Shown here in pieces: positions 25,303-34,528 of a DNA stretch of 64,000 nt. The translations under genes were made by a program, and so were the position numbers. The stretch is from an uncultured Clostridia bacterium (GTDB lineage Bacteria; Bacillota; Clostridia; UMGS1883), in assembly GCA_947589005.1 (NCBI GenBank), contig CANPZO010000001.1, positions 1-64,000 of the forward strand, in the 5' to 3' direction. How positions within the stretch are numbered: position 1 is the stretch's first letter; every line of letters begins with the position of its first letter. The notes below the pieces were generated by a model. It was not told the DNA's origin. It saw nothing but the letters and a program-made list of their open reading frames with translations, and made no database searches.

Positions 25303-25317
25303 AGCCTATCCCCCTGT

Positions 25318-26595
25318 CTAAGTTGTTTTACCGTCAACTTTTCTGAATGACGCGATATAAAAGCCGTCTGTGCCATGTTTATCCGGACGGAGCTGTATCA
25401 TCGTCTCGCCGGGCCGTGGACCGGCTCCAAGCTCAGCCGGAACAAAGTCCGGCCGGTTTTTTATAAACCACCCTGCGATGCCCTCGTTTTCCGCCTTACT
25501 GACAGTACAGGTAGAATAAACAAGCCGTCCGCCGGGGCGAACATACAGGGCGGCGTTAGTGAGTATCTCCTGCTGAAGGCGGGCCAGCTCGCCGCTGTCG
25601 CCCTCCGCCTTTCTCCACTTTATGTCCGGCTTGCGCCTAAGTATGCCAAGTCCCGAGCAGGGCCCGTCAACAATGACTCTGTCAAAGGCGTTTTCGAACT
25701 CCGGCGCAAACGCCCGGGCATCGTTAAGCACAGCATTGATTTTTACGCCAAGCCGCCTCGCGCCCTCCCGGATAAGCTCTATTTTATTTTCGTATATATC
25801 GCAGGCGGTCACCTCACCGCCGAGGAACGCGGCGAAAAAGGATTTGCCGCCGGGCGCCGCGCAGAGATCAAGCACTCTGTCCCCCGGCTTTATATCCAAA
25901 GCCATCACCGCGATTTGGGACGCTGGGTCCTGAACGGCCACCTTCCCCTGAAGATATGCCTCCGAACGGACAACCCCTCCACTACCATTATATACAAGAG
26001 TATAGGGAGTAAAGTCCGCTTTTTCAAAATTTTCCGGCACGGAGCCGCAGTTGAGGCGCGCGTATGTGACGGGCTCCTCCAGCATTGCGGCCAGAAGCGT
26101 CTCACAGTCGGGCTGTTCGCGCTTCCACTTTTCAACCAGCCACAGCGGGGCGGAATATTTGACCGACAAAAGCTTGTCGCCGGATAACCCGTCCAAAAAA
26201 TCTCCGCCTTCGGCCGCGCGGCGGAGAATGGCGTTCACTAACCCCGCCGAGGACCGATGGCCGTACCGTCCGGCCAGCTTTACGCACTCGTTTACAGTGG
26301 CGCTGACCGGTATTTTTTCCATAAACTTTATACAGTATATCCCCATTCGCAGGATATTCAGTATCCAAACCGACATTTTATCGGGCTTTACCGTGGACAG
26401 CCGAGAGATGACGTGGTCCGCGTAGCCGCGGTTTTTCACCGTCCCGATAACAACAGCGGTGCAGAGGGCGCTGTCACGCCGGTCCATGCCCGCCGTCTCG
26501 AGGGCGTTTTCAAGGGCGATGTTCAGATATGCGCCCTCCGCGTCGATGTCCCGCAGAACCTTAAGGGCGGTCTCGCGGGGCTTCGACAGCGCCAT
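25318..26595 (-). CDS. rsmB: 16S rRNA (cytosine-C5)-methyltransferase RsmB
   Basis: RsmB makes m5C967 in 16S rRNA. The 425-residue protein has an N-terminal NusB-like helical domain (about 1-140) and a C-terminal class I methyltransferase with LDLCAAPGGKSFF, the VDGPCSGLG motif and the catalytic cysteine in VYSTCTVSKAEN. Its ATG overlaps the stop of the upstream membrane protease gene. In B. subtilis (yloM) it occupies the same place. Confidence 0.95.
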   Translation of the reverse strand: MALSKPRETALKVLRDIDAEGAYLNIALENALETAGMDRRDSALCTAVVIGTVKNRGYADHVISRLSTVKPDKMSVWILNILRMGIYCIKFMEKIPVSATVNECVKLAGRYGHRSSAGLVNAILRRAAEGGDFLDGLSGDKLLSVKYSAPLWLVEKWKREQPDCETLLAAMLEEPVTYARLNCGSVPENFEKADFTPYTLVYNGSGGVVRSEAYLQGKVAVQDPASQIAVMALDIKPGDRVLDLCAAPGGKSFFAAFLGGEVTACDIYENKIELIREGARRLGVKINAVLNDARAFAPEFENAFDRVIVDGPCSGLGILRRKPDIKWRKAEGDSGELARLQQEILTNAALYVRPGGRLVYSTCTVSKAENEGIAGWFIKNRPDFVPAELGAGPRPGETMIQLRPDKHGTDGFYIASFRKVDGKTT

Positions 26596-27293
26596 CAGTC
26601 GTTCCTCCGGCGGCCGGCGGCCATGGCTATGAACCTGAGAAGGTTGGCTACCGATACCGCCGCCGCCGCCACATAAGTCATGGCGGCGCTGCCAAGAACC
26701 TTCCTTACGGCGGGCACCTCGTCGGCCTCAAGATAGCCGCTGCCCGCAAGTATCTTTATCGCCCGATTGGAGGCGTCAAGCTCCACCGGGAGCGTTATTA
26801 TCTGAAACGCCACGCTGGCGGCAAAGAGTATTATGCCCGCGTCCATGAAGATGGAGCTGATGCCCGAGGCATAGTACATGAAAAACCCAATCATTATAAG
26901 ATACGGCCCAAGCTGGCAGCCGATGTTGGCCACCGGAACTATGGCGTTGCGCAGCTTTATCGGCACATAGCCCGTAGCGTGCTGGACGGCGTGCCCCGCC
27001 TCGTGAGCCGCAACGCCCACCGCCGCCACGGACGAAGAATCCCGCACCGAGTCCGAAAGCCTGATGACGTTGGCCCTCGGGTCGTAATGGTCCGTCAGAT
27101 TGCCTGATATAGGCTCTATTGCCACGCCGCGCAGACCGTTCTGATCCAGTATCATTCTCGCCGCCTGAGAAGCGGTCAAGCCTCTGTAGGTGCGCACCTT
27201 GGAATATTTGCTGTAGGTGCTGTTAACCTTGGCGCTGGCCCATATTGAAAAGATGGAGGCGGCTATTACAAGAAAAAGATATCCATATCCCAT
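26595..27293 (-). CDS. Membrane zinc metallopeptidase (YugP/DUF2324-like)
   Basis: This 232-residue membrane protein has an N-terminal helix, the zinc motif HEAGHAVQH at about 111-119, and further hydrophobic segments around 135-175 and at the C-terminus. It belongs to the YugP family of neutral zinc metallopeptidases with unknown substrate. It is the one gene in this operon that B. subtilis does not have at this position; there yugP is elsewhere. Overlap with rsmB suggests it is a stable operon member. Confidence 0.88.
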   Translation of the reverse strand: MGYGYLFLVIAASIFSIWASAKVNSTYSKYSKVRTYRGLTASQAARMILDQNGLRGVAIEPISGNLTDHYDPRANVIRLSDSVRDSSSVAAVGVAAHEAGHAVQHATGYVPIKLRNAIVPVANIGCQLGPYLIMIGFFMYYASGISSIFMDAGIILFAASVAFQIITLPVELDASNRAIKILAGSGYLEADEVPAVRKVLGSAAMTYVAAAAVSVANLLRFIAMAAGRRRND

Positions 27294-27299
27294 AGAAAT

Positions 27300-28229
27300 T
27301 TACCTCCCCAAAATATTTCCCTTATCGATTTTGTGACCGCGAAGATATTCCTTAACGGTCATTCTGCTTTTTCCCTCAAATTTTACGTTTTCTATTTTGA
27401 CGGCGCCGCTGCCGCAGGCAACGGTTATGCCGCTGTCGTCGGCGGCGATGATCTCTCCGGCGCGGCCCGTGCCCTCGGCCCTGCGCACCATGTCTATTAC
27501 CATGCGCTTCCCGTCCAGATAACTGTAGGCCATGGGCCAGGAGTTAAGCCCCCGTACCCTGTTGAAAATCTCACGGGCGGGCAGACTCCAGTCTATCTCC
27601 CCCTCGGACTTGGTGAGCATATGGGCGTAGCAGGCCAGAGCGTCGTCCTGCTTTTCGGCGGAGAAATCGCCTTTTTTGAAGCGTTCCACCGTGTCAAGCA
27701 GCACCCGCCCTCCCAGCTCCGCCAATACGTCGTGAAGGTCCGAAGCGGTCATATCGTCGGTTATGGGCGTCTCGGCCTTAAGTATAATATCGCCGGTGTC
27801 AAGACCCTTCTCAAGGTACATTGAGGTGACGCCGCTGACCCTGTCCCCCGCCATGACCGCCCTCTGTATGGGAGCGGCGCCGCGAAAACGCGGCAAAAGG
27901 GAGGCGTGGATGTTTATGCAGCGGTACTTGGGAAAATTCAGCACATATTCGGGCAGTATTTTGCCGTAAGCCACCACAACGATGAGCTCCGGCGCAAGCT
28001 CCCGCAGCAGAGGCAGGATAGCCTCGTCCTTCAGCGTCTCCGGCTGATACACCTTAAGCCCCTTCTCGAGGGCGTAGGCTTTTACCTCGGGCATGGACAG
28101 CTCCATTTTGCGGCCCTTGGGCTTGTCGGGCTGAGAGATGACGCCGACTATCTCGTTCGTCCCGTCCTCCACCAGAGCCTCAAGGCTTTTTCTTGCAAAC
28201 TCCGGCGTGCCCATGAATAAAATTTTCAT
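27300..28229 (-). CDS. fmt: Methionyl-tRNA formyltransferase
   Basis: Fmt formylates initiator Met-tRNA using 10-formyl-THF. The 309-residue protein has the N-terminal Rossmann part with FMGTPEFA, the catalytic NIHASLLPRFRGAAPI, the conserved LDTGDI segment and the C-terminal tRNA-binding barrel. It follows def by 9 bp, as is common for this start-codon pair. Confidence 0.96.
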   Translation of the reverse strand: MKILFMGTPEFARKSLEALVEDGTNEIVGVISQPDKPKGRKMELSMPEVKAYALEKGLKVYQPETLKDEAILPLLRELAPELIVVVAYGKILPEYVLNFPKYRCINIHASLLPRFRGAAPIQRAVMAGDRVSGVTSMYLEKGLDTGDIILKAETPITDDMTASDLHDVLAELGGRVLLDTVERFKKGDFSAEKQDDALACYAHMLTKSEGEIDWSLPAREIFNRVRGLNSWPMAYSYLDGKRMVIDMVRRAEGTGRAGEIIAADDSGITVACGSGAVKIENVKFEGKSRMTVKEYLRGHKIDKGNILGR

Positions 28230-28238
28230 TTAATCACC

Positions 28239-28706
28239 TTAATCCTCGGTCTCGACAAAGCGTATGACCTTTTCAACGTAGAGTATGCCCTCCAGATGGT
28301 CAAGCTCGTGACAGAGACAGCGGGAATACAGCTCCTCGCCGGTATATTCGAAGCGTCTGCCGTCCCGGTCATAGGCAACCACAGTAGTTTTCTCGGGGCG
28401 TTCCACCTCTCCGGCCTTGCCCGGCACGCTGAGGCAGCCCTCCACATCAACATAGCTGCCCTCGGTCTTTACGATGACGGGATTTACCAGCTCCAGTATC
28501 TTATCGCCGAGATTGATGACCACCACACGTTTAAGTATACCCACCTGCGGCGCGGCCAATCCTACGCCGTTGAAAAGGGTAAGAGTTTCCTTCATATCGT
28601 CCAGAAGGCTGTGGAGCCTTTCGTCAAACTCGGTGACCGGGCGGCATTTCTTTTTAAGGCAGGGGTCTCCTATCTCTCTGATCTTTCTGTATGCCACTAT
28701 GTTCAT
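28239..28706 (-). CDS. def: Peptide deformylase
   Basis: Def removes the formyl group from nascent proteins. The 155-residue protein has all three motifs: GVGLAAPQVG, EGCLSVPG (metal ligand Cys91) and HELDHLEG (His133, His137). The ATG at 28706 directly abuts the aaagga site, so GTG at 28697, nine bases after it, may be the real start. The reading frame extends 44 codons upstream into priA but has no family similarity there. Confidence 0.94.
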   Translation of the reverse strand: MNIVAYRKIREIGDPCLKKKCRPVTEFDERLHSLLDDMKETLTLFNGVGLAAPQVGILKRVVVINLGDKILELVNPVIVKTEGSYVDVEGCLSVPGKAGEVERPEKTTVVAYDRDGRRFEYTGEELYSRCLCHELDHLEGILYVEKVIRFVETED

Positions 28707-28711
28707 TCCTT

Positions 28712-31165
28712 TCAATTCATGCTGTTGGGATTTATATCGACGGTCACGGACAAGTCCGCGCCTGTTTTTGACCTGTTCATTTTCGACACCCTCTCCAGCG
28801 CCGGCAGCAGTTCTTCCACCCGGTCGCACTTGAGCCATAGACGGAAACGGTATCGGCCCTGTATCCTGTTTATCGGAGCGGGCGAGGGTCCGTACATGGA
28901 TATCCCGCGCAGCCCGTCCTTTTCTATCGCGGCTTTGAGGGACTCCGCGGCTTCCGAGGCGGCGGTCTCGGCCGGCTCGGGGTCGGAGGAGCTGAATACT
29001 ATGTGGACTATTTTACAAAACGGAGGATAGCGGAATATTTTTCTGTACTCGATTTCCTCACGGTAAAACGCCTTGTAATCCTGCCGGGCGGCGCAGCGGA
29101 TAACGCTGTTTTCCGGCATATATGTCTGAACCACGGCCCTGCCCTTTTCATCGCCGCGTCCGGCGCGGCCGCAGACCTGGGTTATCAGATTGAAGCCGCG
29201 TTCGCTGGCCCTAAAGTCGTCGGAGTTGAGGGCCGCGTCCGCCGCCAGCACCCCCACAAGGGTGACCCCGGAAAAGTCCAGTCCCTTGGCCACCATCTGG
29301 GTGCCGAGAAGTATATCGACGCTGTCGTTTTCAAAGCTTTCGATTATGCGTTCATGCCCGCGCTTCCCGGCGGTGGAGTCAACATCCATGCGAAGCACCT
29401 CCGCCTTGGGGAAGATATCGTGTATCTGAGCCTCGGCCTTCTGCGTGCCCTTGCCGAAGTCCTTGACCTTGTCGCTGCCGCACTCGGGACACACCCTCGG
29501 CACGGCCTCGGTATAGCCGCACATATGGCAGACAAGGGAATTGCCGTCAAGATGATAGGTCATTGAGACGCTGCAGTTGGGACAGGTGAACACATGGCCG
29601 CAGCTCCGGCAGGAAATGAAGGTCGAATAACCGCGCCTGTTCAGCAGAAGTATGCTCTGGCGCTTATTTTTCAGATTTTCGCTGAGCTCCACCGCCAGCC
29701 GGCGGCTGAGCACGGTCTTGTTCCCGTCCATCAGCTCCTTCCTCATATCCACAACCGTCACCTCGGGAAGCGGATTTTCGTTATGGCGCTTTGTCAGCTC
29801 AAGGAGCCTGTATGTCCCGTTTTGGGCCATGTAATACGTCTCTACCGAGGGAGTGGCCGACGCCAGGACCACCTTGCATTTATTCAATCTTCCGCGCATG
29901 ACGGCGATGTTTTTTGCGTTATAACGGGGGCTCGATTCGGACTTATAGGACGCCTCGTGCTCCTCGTCCACTATTATCAGGCCGAGATTTTCGCAAGGGG
30001 CGAACACGGCGCTCCTCGCGCCGACGATTATCTTTGCCTCGCCCCGCTTTATCCTGCGCCAGCTGTCCATCCTTTCGCCCATGGAAAGGGCGCTGTGTAT
30101 AACGGCCACCCGGTCGCCGAAGCGCCGGAAAAAGCGGTCGGTTATCTGCGAAGTCAGGGCAATCTCGGGCACAAGGATAATCACCTGCTCGCCGCGCTCG
30201 AGGTGCTCGGCGGCCGCCTGCATATAAACCTCGGTCTTGCCGCTGCCGGTTACCCCGCGAAGCACATACACGCCCGTGCCGCCGGTCAATATGGCGTCCA
30301 AAGCGGCGGCCTGCTCATCGGTCAGTTTTAGGGGCCGTTCACGCTCAAAGCTCTTGTTTTCAAAGGGATTGCGTATTATTTCGATATTTTTATATGAAAG
30401 ATAGCCTTTATCGGTCAAAAGTTCCACCGTGGAGCGGCTTACTCCAGCGGCGTTTTCAATGTCGGCGGCGGTGTACTCCGCCCCTCCCGCAAGCAGCTCG
30501 ATGACCGCCGCCTGAGACGGCGCGCGGGAGCCCATCTTGCGGCTCAACTCGTAGGGATCCTCGGCTCCGCAGTAATAATACACCCGCATATATTTTTCGG
30601 AGGCCCGCTGTTTTTCCTTTATAGTTTTTTCAACAATGCCGTTTTTTATCAGCGCGGAAATCACCGTGGCCGCGCCCTTGCCCATCTCGCCCTTGAGCTG
30701 CTCCACCTCCGCCCCGCCTCCGTTGGAGCGGAGTATCTCAACAAGGCGGCGGCGTTTTTCGCTTTTGGCGATAAAGCTACGTCCCTCGTCGGTATCGGCG
30801 GCGTCGGTGAGGTATACGCTTTCCAAAAACTTCATCTCAAGGCCCGGCGGCAAAAACAGATGCGCCGCCGCGACAAAGGTGCAGAAGCAGTACTTGCGGA
30901 TATACCGGCAGAGCTCAATGGCCTCGGCGCTGAGGACCGGCTCCTCGTCAAGGGGCCGTATTATGTCCTTAAGGTTAGGGAAATCGCTCCCCTCGAGCAT
31001 ATCGGTCACGTAGGCTTCCATTTGGCGGTTGCCTGTGCCGAAGGGCACCTTGACCCGCATACCGGCCCTGATTTTGCCGGCGTATTTTTCCGGCACGCTG
31101 TAGTGAAATTCCCTGTCCAGAGAAGGACTTGGGCTGTTGATATAAACCTGGGCAATATAGGCCAA
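28712..31165 (-). CDS. priA: Primosomal protein N' (replication restart helicase PriA)
   Basis: PriA reloads the replisome at stalled forks. The 817-residue protein has an N-terminal 3'-end-binding domain, Walker A GVTGSGKTEVYMQ, the Walker B-type VDEEHEASYK, a paired zinc region with CRSCGHVFTCPNC and CHMCG...CPECGS, and C-terminal helicase motifs such as QVCGRAGRGDEKG. The start is TTG at 31165 after aaaggaggag with eight-base spacing. It lies between coaBC and def. Confidence 0.96.
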   Translation of the reverse strand: MAYIAQVYINSPSPSLDREFHYSVPEKYAGKIRAGMRVKVPFGTGNRQMEAYVTDMLEGSDFPNLKDIIRPLDEEPVLSAEAIELCRYIRKYCFCTFVAAAHLFLPPGLEMKFLESVYLTDAADTDEGRSFIAKSEKRRRLVEILRSNGGGAEVEQLKGEMGKGAATVISALIKNGIVEKTIKEKQRASEKYMRVYYYCGAEDPYELSRKMGSRAPSQAAVIELLAGGAEYTAADIENAAGVSRSTVELLTDKGYLSYKNIEIIRNPFENKSFERERPLKLTDEQAAALDAILTGGTGVYVLRGVTGSGKTEVYMQAAAEHLERGEQVIILVPEIALTSQITDRFFRRFGDRVAVIHSALSMGERMDSWRRIKRGEAKIIVGARSAVFAPCENLGLIIVDEEHEASYKSESSPRYNAKNIAVMRGRLNKCKVVLASATPSVETYYMAQNGTYRLLELTKRHNENPLPEVTVVDMRKELMDGNKTVLSRRLAVELSENLKNKRQSILLLNRRGYSTFISCRSCGHVFTCPNCSVSMTYHLDGNSLVCHMCGYTEAVPRVCPECGSDKVKDFGKGTQKAEAQIHDIFPKAEVLRMDVDSTAGKRGHERIIESFENDSVDILLGTQMVAKGLDFSGVTLVGVLAADAALNSDDFRASERGFNLITQVCGRAGRGDEKGRAVVQTYMPENSVIRCAARQDYKAFYREEIEYRKIFRYPPFCKIVHIVFSSSDPEPAETAASEAAESLKAAIEKDGLRGISMYGPSPAPINRIQGRYRFRLWLKCDRVEELLPALERVSKMNRSKTGADLSVTVDINPNSMN

Positions 31166-31185
31166 ATCCCTCTCCTCCTTTATTA

Positions 31186-32382
31186 TTATTTACGCAGCCG
31201 GGCTGCTTTTGTCAATATTTCGTGGGCAATATCAGTCTTTGCGCCGCTGAGCTTTACCGGCTCCCGACCGTCCCTGAAAAGCAGGGTTACGACATTTGTG
31301 TCCACGGCGAAGCCCGCCCCCGGCGTTTTAAGGTTATTCGCGGCTATCATGTCGCAGTTTTTTCGTTCCATCTTTTCCCGCGCCCGCGAAATAAGGTCCT
31401 CGGTCTCCATGCAGAAGCCCGCCAGCACCTGATTTTCGCCCTTCCTGCGGCCAAGCTCGGCGAGGATGTCGGGATTTTTCGCGAGACGCAGCTCGCTCAC
31501 GCAAGAGGATTTCTTTATTTTCTCCTCCGACACGCTCTCGGGACGGAAGTCTCCCACCGCTGCGGCCATAATGACGATGTCGCTGTCGGCGGAACGGCTC
31601 AGCACAGCCTCGTACATTTCCGTGGCGGATACGACACTGACCGTCTCGACGCCGGCGGGCGGCTCAAGGGCGACCGGCCCGCTCACAAGGGTCGTCTCCG
31701 CTCCTCGGAGGGCCGCTGCCGCGGCAAGGGCATAGCCCATTTTGCCGCTGGAGCCGTTAGAAATATACCGCACGGGGTCTATGGCCTCTCTCGTGGGGCC
31801 GGCGGTAACGAGCACGCGAAGCCCCTTAAGGTCCTTTTCCCGAGCTATCTCAAGCTTTATCCGCTCGATTATCTCGGCAGGCTCGGGCATACGCCCGCGT
31901 CCGCTGGCACCGCAGGCCAAAGGCCCCTCGGCGGGCTCCATGAACAGATATCCCAGCCTTTTCAGCTTCGCGATATTTTCCCGCACGATAGGGTTATCGT
32001 ACATATTTGTGTTCATGGCCGGCACAATCAACACCGGAGCCCTGGTAGCCATAACGGTGGTGGTCAGCATATCGTCCGCTATGCCGCAGGCGAGCTTGCC
32101 GATTACGTTGGCCGTCGCGGGGGCGATAACGAACAAGTCCGCTTTCTGCGCCAGAGAAATATGGGCGATGTCCATATGCTCCGGCTCGGCAAACATATCG
32201 GTGACCACGGGCGTTTTTGTCAGCGAGCGGAAGGTCAGCGGAGTGACGAACTCGCAGGCGTGAGCGGTCATTATTACGTCCACGCCCGCACCCAGCTTAA
32301 CGAGGCCGCTTACAACGCTGACAGCCTTGAAAGCGGCAATGCCGCCGGTGACGCAGACGGCCACATTTTTGCCTTTCAGCAT
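31186..32382 (-). CDS. coaBC: Bifunctional phosphopantothenoylcysteine decarboxylase/synthetase
   Basis: CoaBC carries out two steps of coenzyme A synthesis. The 398-residue fusion has an N-terminal flavin domain (CoaC) with AFKAVSVVSGL, the active-site Asn/Met region MNTNMYDNP and the cysteine in GPLACGASGRGRM, followed by CoaB with VTAGPTREAIDPVRY and NGSSGKMGYALA. Length and order are normal. Confidence 0.95.
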   Translation of the reverse strand: MLKGKNVAVCVTGGIAAFKAVSVVSGLVKLGAGVDVIMTAHACEFVTPLTFRSLTKTPVVTDMFAEPEHMDIAHISLAQKADLFVIAPATANVIGKLACGIADDMLTTTVMATRAPVLIVPAMNTNMYDNPIVRENIAKLKRLGYLFMEPAEGPLACGASGRGRMPEPAEIIERIKLEIAREKDLKGLRVLVTAGPTREAIDPVRYISNGSSGKMGYALAAAAALRGAETTLVSGPVALEPPAGVETVSVVSATEMYEAVLSRSADSDIVIMAAAVGDFRPESVSEEKIKKSSCVSELRLAKNPDILAELGRRKGENQVLAGFCMETEDLISRAREKMERKNCDMIAANNLKTPGAGFAVDTNVVTLLFRDGREPVKLSGAKTDIAHEILTKAARLRK

Positions 32383-32397
32383 TCAAATCACCCCGGC

Positions 32398-32616
32398 TCA
32401 GTCTACGGTCGTATGCTCGTCGTCAAGCTGCTCCTGAGCGCCGCCCGGAAGAATAGGGTGCACGTAACCCTCGGATATCTCCTTTATCGCAATGGTGACC
32501 GCCTTGTCGCAGTCGCCGCCCATAGCCAGCTGACGCGCTCTTTTGCTGGTGGCGACCACCAGAGAGTAGCGGGAATCAAACTCTTTCATGAGTGATGTGA
32601 TTTCGGGATAAATCAT
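32398..32616 (-). CDS. rpoZ: DNA-directed RNA polymerase omega subunit
   Basis: This 72-residue protein has the omega core DSRYSLVVATSKRARQLA and a following KAVTIAIKEISEG helix. Omega helps assemble RNA polymerase and can bind ppGpp in some bacteria. Its ATG overlaps the gmk stop by 4 bp, the common gmk-rpoZ coupling. Confidence 0.93.
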   Translation of the reverse strand: MIYPEITSLMKEFDSRYSLVVATSKRARQLAMGGDCDKAVTIAIKEISEGYVHPILPGGAQEQLDDEHTTVD

Positions 32617-33215
32617 TTCAAAAACTCCTTATCTATAAATTCAATATTTTTCGGCATATAACATTTTTCGGCGGCAATAATCGCCTCGAGCCTTTCCACC
32701 GCCGCATCGACGCTGTCGTTTATGAGTATATAATTATATTTCTGCGCCCTGGCGAACTCCGAGCGGGCCTTCACAAGTCTGGCGGCCACCTCGGAGGCGC
32801 TTTCCGAGCCTCGGCCCACAAGCCGCCGCTCAAGCTCATCCAGCGAAGGGGGGCACACAAAAATGAATATGCCCTCAGGGAAATGAGAGCGCACCTGCAT
32901 CGCGCCGTCGCTCTCTATTTCCAAAATAACATCCCTGCCGGCTTCCAGCTGTTCCGTCACCTTATTCCTCGGCGTGCCGTAGTAGTTGCCGCAGTAGACG
33001 GCGTGCTCCAGAAATTCGTCCTTGGCAATGAGGGAGCGGAATTCCTCCTCCGTAAGGAAGTAATAGCTCACGCCCTCCCTTTCGCCCTCGCGGGGCTTGC
33101 GCGTCGTGGCCGAAACGGAAAGATAGGTCTCGGGGTGCTTCTCCATGTAGGCTTTGCAAATGGTGCCCTTTCCGGCGCCGCTCGGTCCGGATATGACAAA
33201 GAGATTACCTTTCAC
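32613..33215 (-). CDS. gmk: Guanylate kinase
   Basis: Gmk converts GMP to GDP with ATP. The 200-residue protein opens with [16 protein letters not shown] and has the substrate-binding [12 protein letters not shown] and [14 protein letters not shown] segments. GTG at 33215 is chosen because gaggagg lies nine bases before it; the ATG at 33224 touches the ribosome site and the TTG at 33233 lies inside it. The gene starts within the last codons of remA. Confidence 0.95.
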   Translation of the reverse strand: MKGNLFVISGPSGAGKGTICKAYMEKHPETYLSVSATTRKPREGEREGVSYYFLTEEEFRSLIAKDEFLEHAVYCGNYYGTPRNKVTEQLEAGRDVILEIESDGAMQVRSHFPEGIFIFVCPPSLDELERRLVGRGSESASEVAARLVKARSEFARAQKYNYILINDSVDAAVERLEAIIAAEKCYMPKNIEFIDKEFLK

Positions 33216-33477
33216 CGTCCTCATCCTCCTCAACTATCAGCATTTTGGCCTCGTGCCGCGAGGCTATGGTCTCGGGCTGGATAGCCGAAAGTATCACATG
33301 ACAGCTGTCCATTATTATGACGCTCCTCGTCCTGCGCCCATAGGTGGCGTCAATGAGCATCCCTTTTTCCCGAGCCTCCTGAATGAGACGCTTTACCGGG
33401 GCGCTGTCCGGCGCGACCACCGAAACCAGCCGGAGGTCCGATATCATATTTCCGTATCCTATATTTATAAGCCGCAT
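33205..33477 (-). CDS. remA: RemA/DUF370 family DNA-binding regulator
   Basis: This 90-residue protein starts with [11 protein letters not shown] and carries [14 protein letters not shown], both typical of RemA. In B. subtilis, RemA is a DNA-binding activator of biofilm matrix and osmoprotection genes, and it occupies the same place between yicC and gmk. Many Firmicutes have it without biofilm operons, so its targets here are unknown. The acidic C-terminal tail overlaps gmk by 11 bp. Confidence 0.93.
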   Translation of the reverse strand: MRLINIGYGNMISDLRLVSVVAPDSAPVKRLIQEAREKGMLIDATYGRRTRSVIIMDSCHVILSAIQPETIASRHEAKMLIVEEDEDGER

Positions 33478-33486
33478 ATGCCTCTC

Positions 33487-34365
33487 CTATTCAACATTTT
33501 GACACTGTTCCCTGAGTTTTTCTATCTCCGCCTTGACGTCAATGACGATTTTCGCCGTTTCAAGGTCGTTGCTCTTGCTGCCGACGGTGTTTATCTCGCG
33601 GTTCATTTCCTGAATGAGGAAGTCCATTTTCCGTCCCACGGGCTCGACGCTCTTGAGCATCTTGCGCATCTGTGAGATGTGGCTCTTGAGCCGGACGATT
33701 TCCTCGTTGACGTTGACTCTGTCGGAGAAAATGGCCACTTCGGAAAGCAGGCGGCTTTCGTCATACGGCACCTCCTCCATTATCTGGCGCATACGCGATT
33801 CCATGCGCTCTCTGTACTCCTTAACAATGGAGGGCGCCCTATCCTCTATTCTATCGGTCAGCTTGGCGACAGCCTCCAAGCGGCCGCTCATGTCGGCATA
33901 AAGCCTCTCGCCCTCGGCGGCGCGCATGGCGTCGAAGCCCGCCAGGGCCGCGGAAGCGGCTTCTCTGATGGCGTCAAGGATAACCTCGCTGTCCTCCTCG
34001 GCCTTGTCCACAACAAAGACGTCCGGCACCCGTAGAAAATCGACGGCTCTGGGCTCATAGCTTAGGCCAAGCTCTTCGGCCAGCAGCATAAGTCCGTCGT
34101 GATATCCTCGGGCCAGTTCAACGTCCGGACGGACAATGCCGCCGCTGACCTCCTTATTTTCCACCGTTACAAAAATATCCGCCTTGCCCCGGGCTATTAT
34201 ACCGGCGGCCAGCTTTTTTATCTCGTCCTCGGCAAAGGCATAGGCCCTGGGGCATTTGATGTTAAAGTCGCTGTACCTGTGATTTACGCATCTTATCTCA
34301 ACGGTAAAGGACTTCCCCGCGGCGTCGGCGCTGCCGCTGCCGTAACCGGTCATGCTCTTTATCAT
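33487..34365 (-). CDS. yicC: YicC family endoribonuclease
   Basis: This 292-residue protein begins IKSMTGYGSG and ends with the DUF1732 segment FLIQEMNREINTVGSKS, both diagnostic of YicC/YloC. YicC proteins are RNases that cut structured RNA; in E. coli they affect the RyhB small RNA. ATG at 34365 lies after aaggtgat; five extra in-frame codons upstream lack a ribosome site. It is the first gene of a 15-gene operon running to thiN. Confidence 0.93.
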   Translation of the reverse strand: MIKSMTGYGSGSADAAGKSFTVEIRCVNHRYSDFNIKCPRAYAFAEDEIKKLAAGIIARGKADIFVTVENKEVSGGIVRPDVELARGYHDGLMLLAEELGLSYEPRAVDFLRVPDVFVVDKAEEDSEVILDAIREAASAALAGFDAMRAAEGERLYADMSGRLEAVAKLTDRIEDRAPSIVKEYRERMESRMRQIMEEVPYDESRLLSEVAIFSDRVNVNEEIVRLKSHISQMRKMLKSVEPVGRKMDFLIQEMNREINTVGSKSNDLETAKIVIDVKAEIEKLREQCQNVE

Positions 34366-34402
34366 CGGTATCACCTTCATTACACAAAATATCTATTATA
34401 TA

Positions 34403-34431
34403 ATTATACCATTTACTTGCTTTAAAGTCAA
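34403..34431 (-). promoter_or_regulatory. Promoter of the 15-gene yicC-thiN operon
   Basis: Minus strand TTGACT (34426-34431), 17-bp spacer, TATAAT (34403-34408), about 38 bp before the yicC start. A second TATAAT lies at 34395-34400 without a matching -35. I found no other consensus promoter within the operon by eye. Confidence 0.7.
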
Positions 34432-34480
34432 CACTTAGGAAAAAATTTAATATTTTAATACAAAATTTCTCTCATTTTAC

Positions 34481-34509
34481 TGGACAAATCCACGCAAAAA
34501 TGTTAATAT
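34481..34509 (+). promoter_or_regulatory. Promoter of dprA
   Basis: TGGACA (34481-34486), 17-bp spacer, TAATAT (34504-34509), about 20 bp before the ATG. It diverges from the yicC promoter. Confidence 0.6.
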
Positions 34510-34528
34510 AGCATTGGAAGTGATAGAG

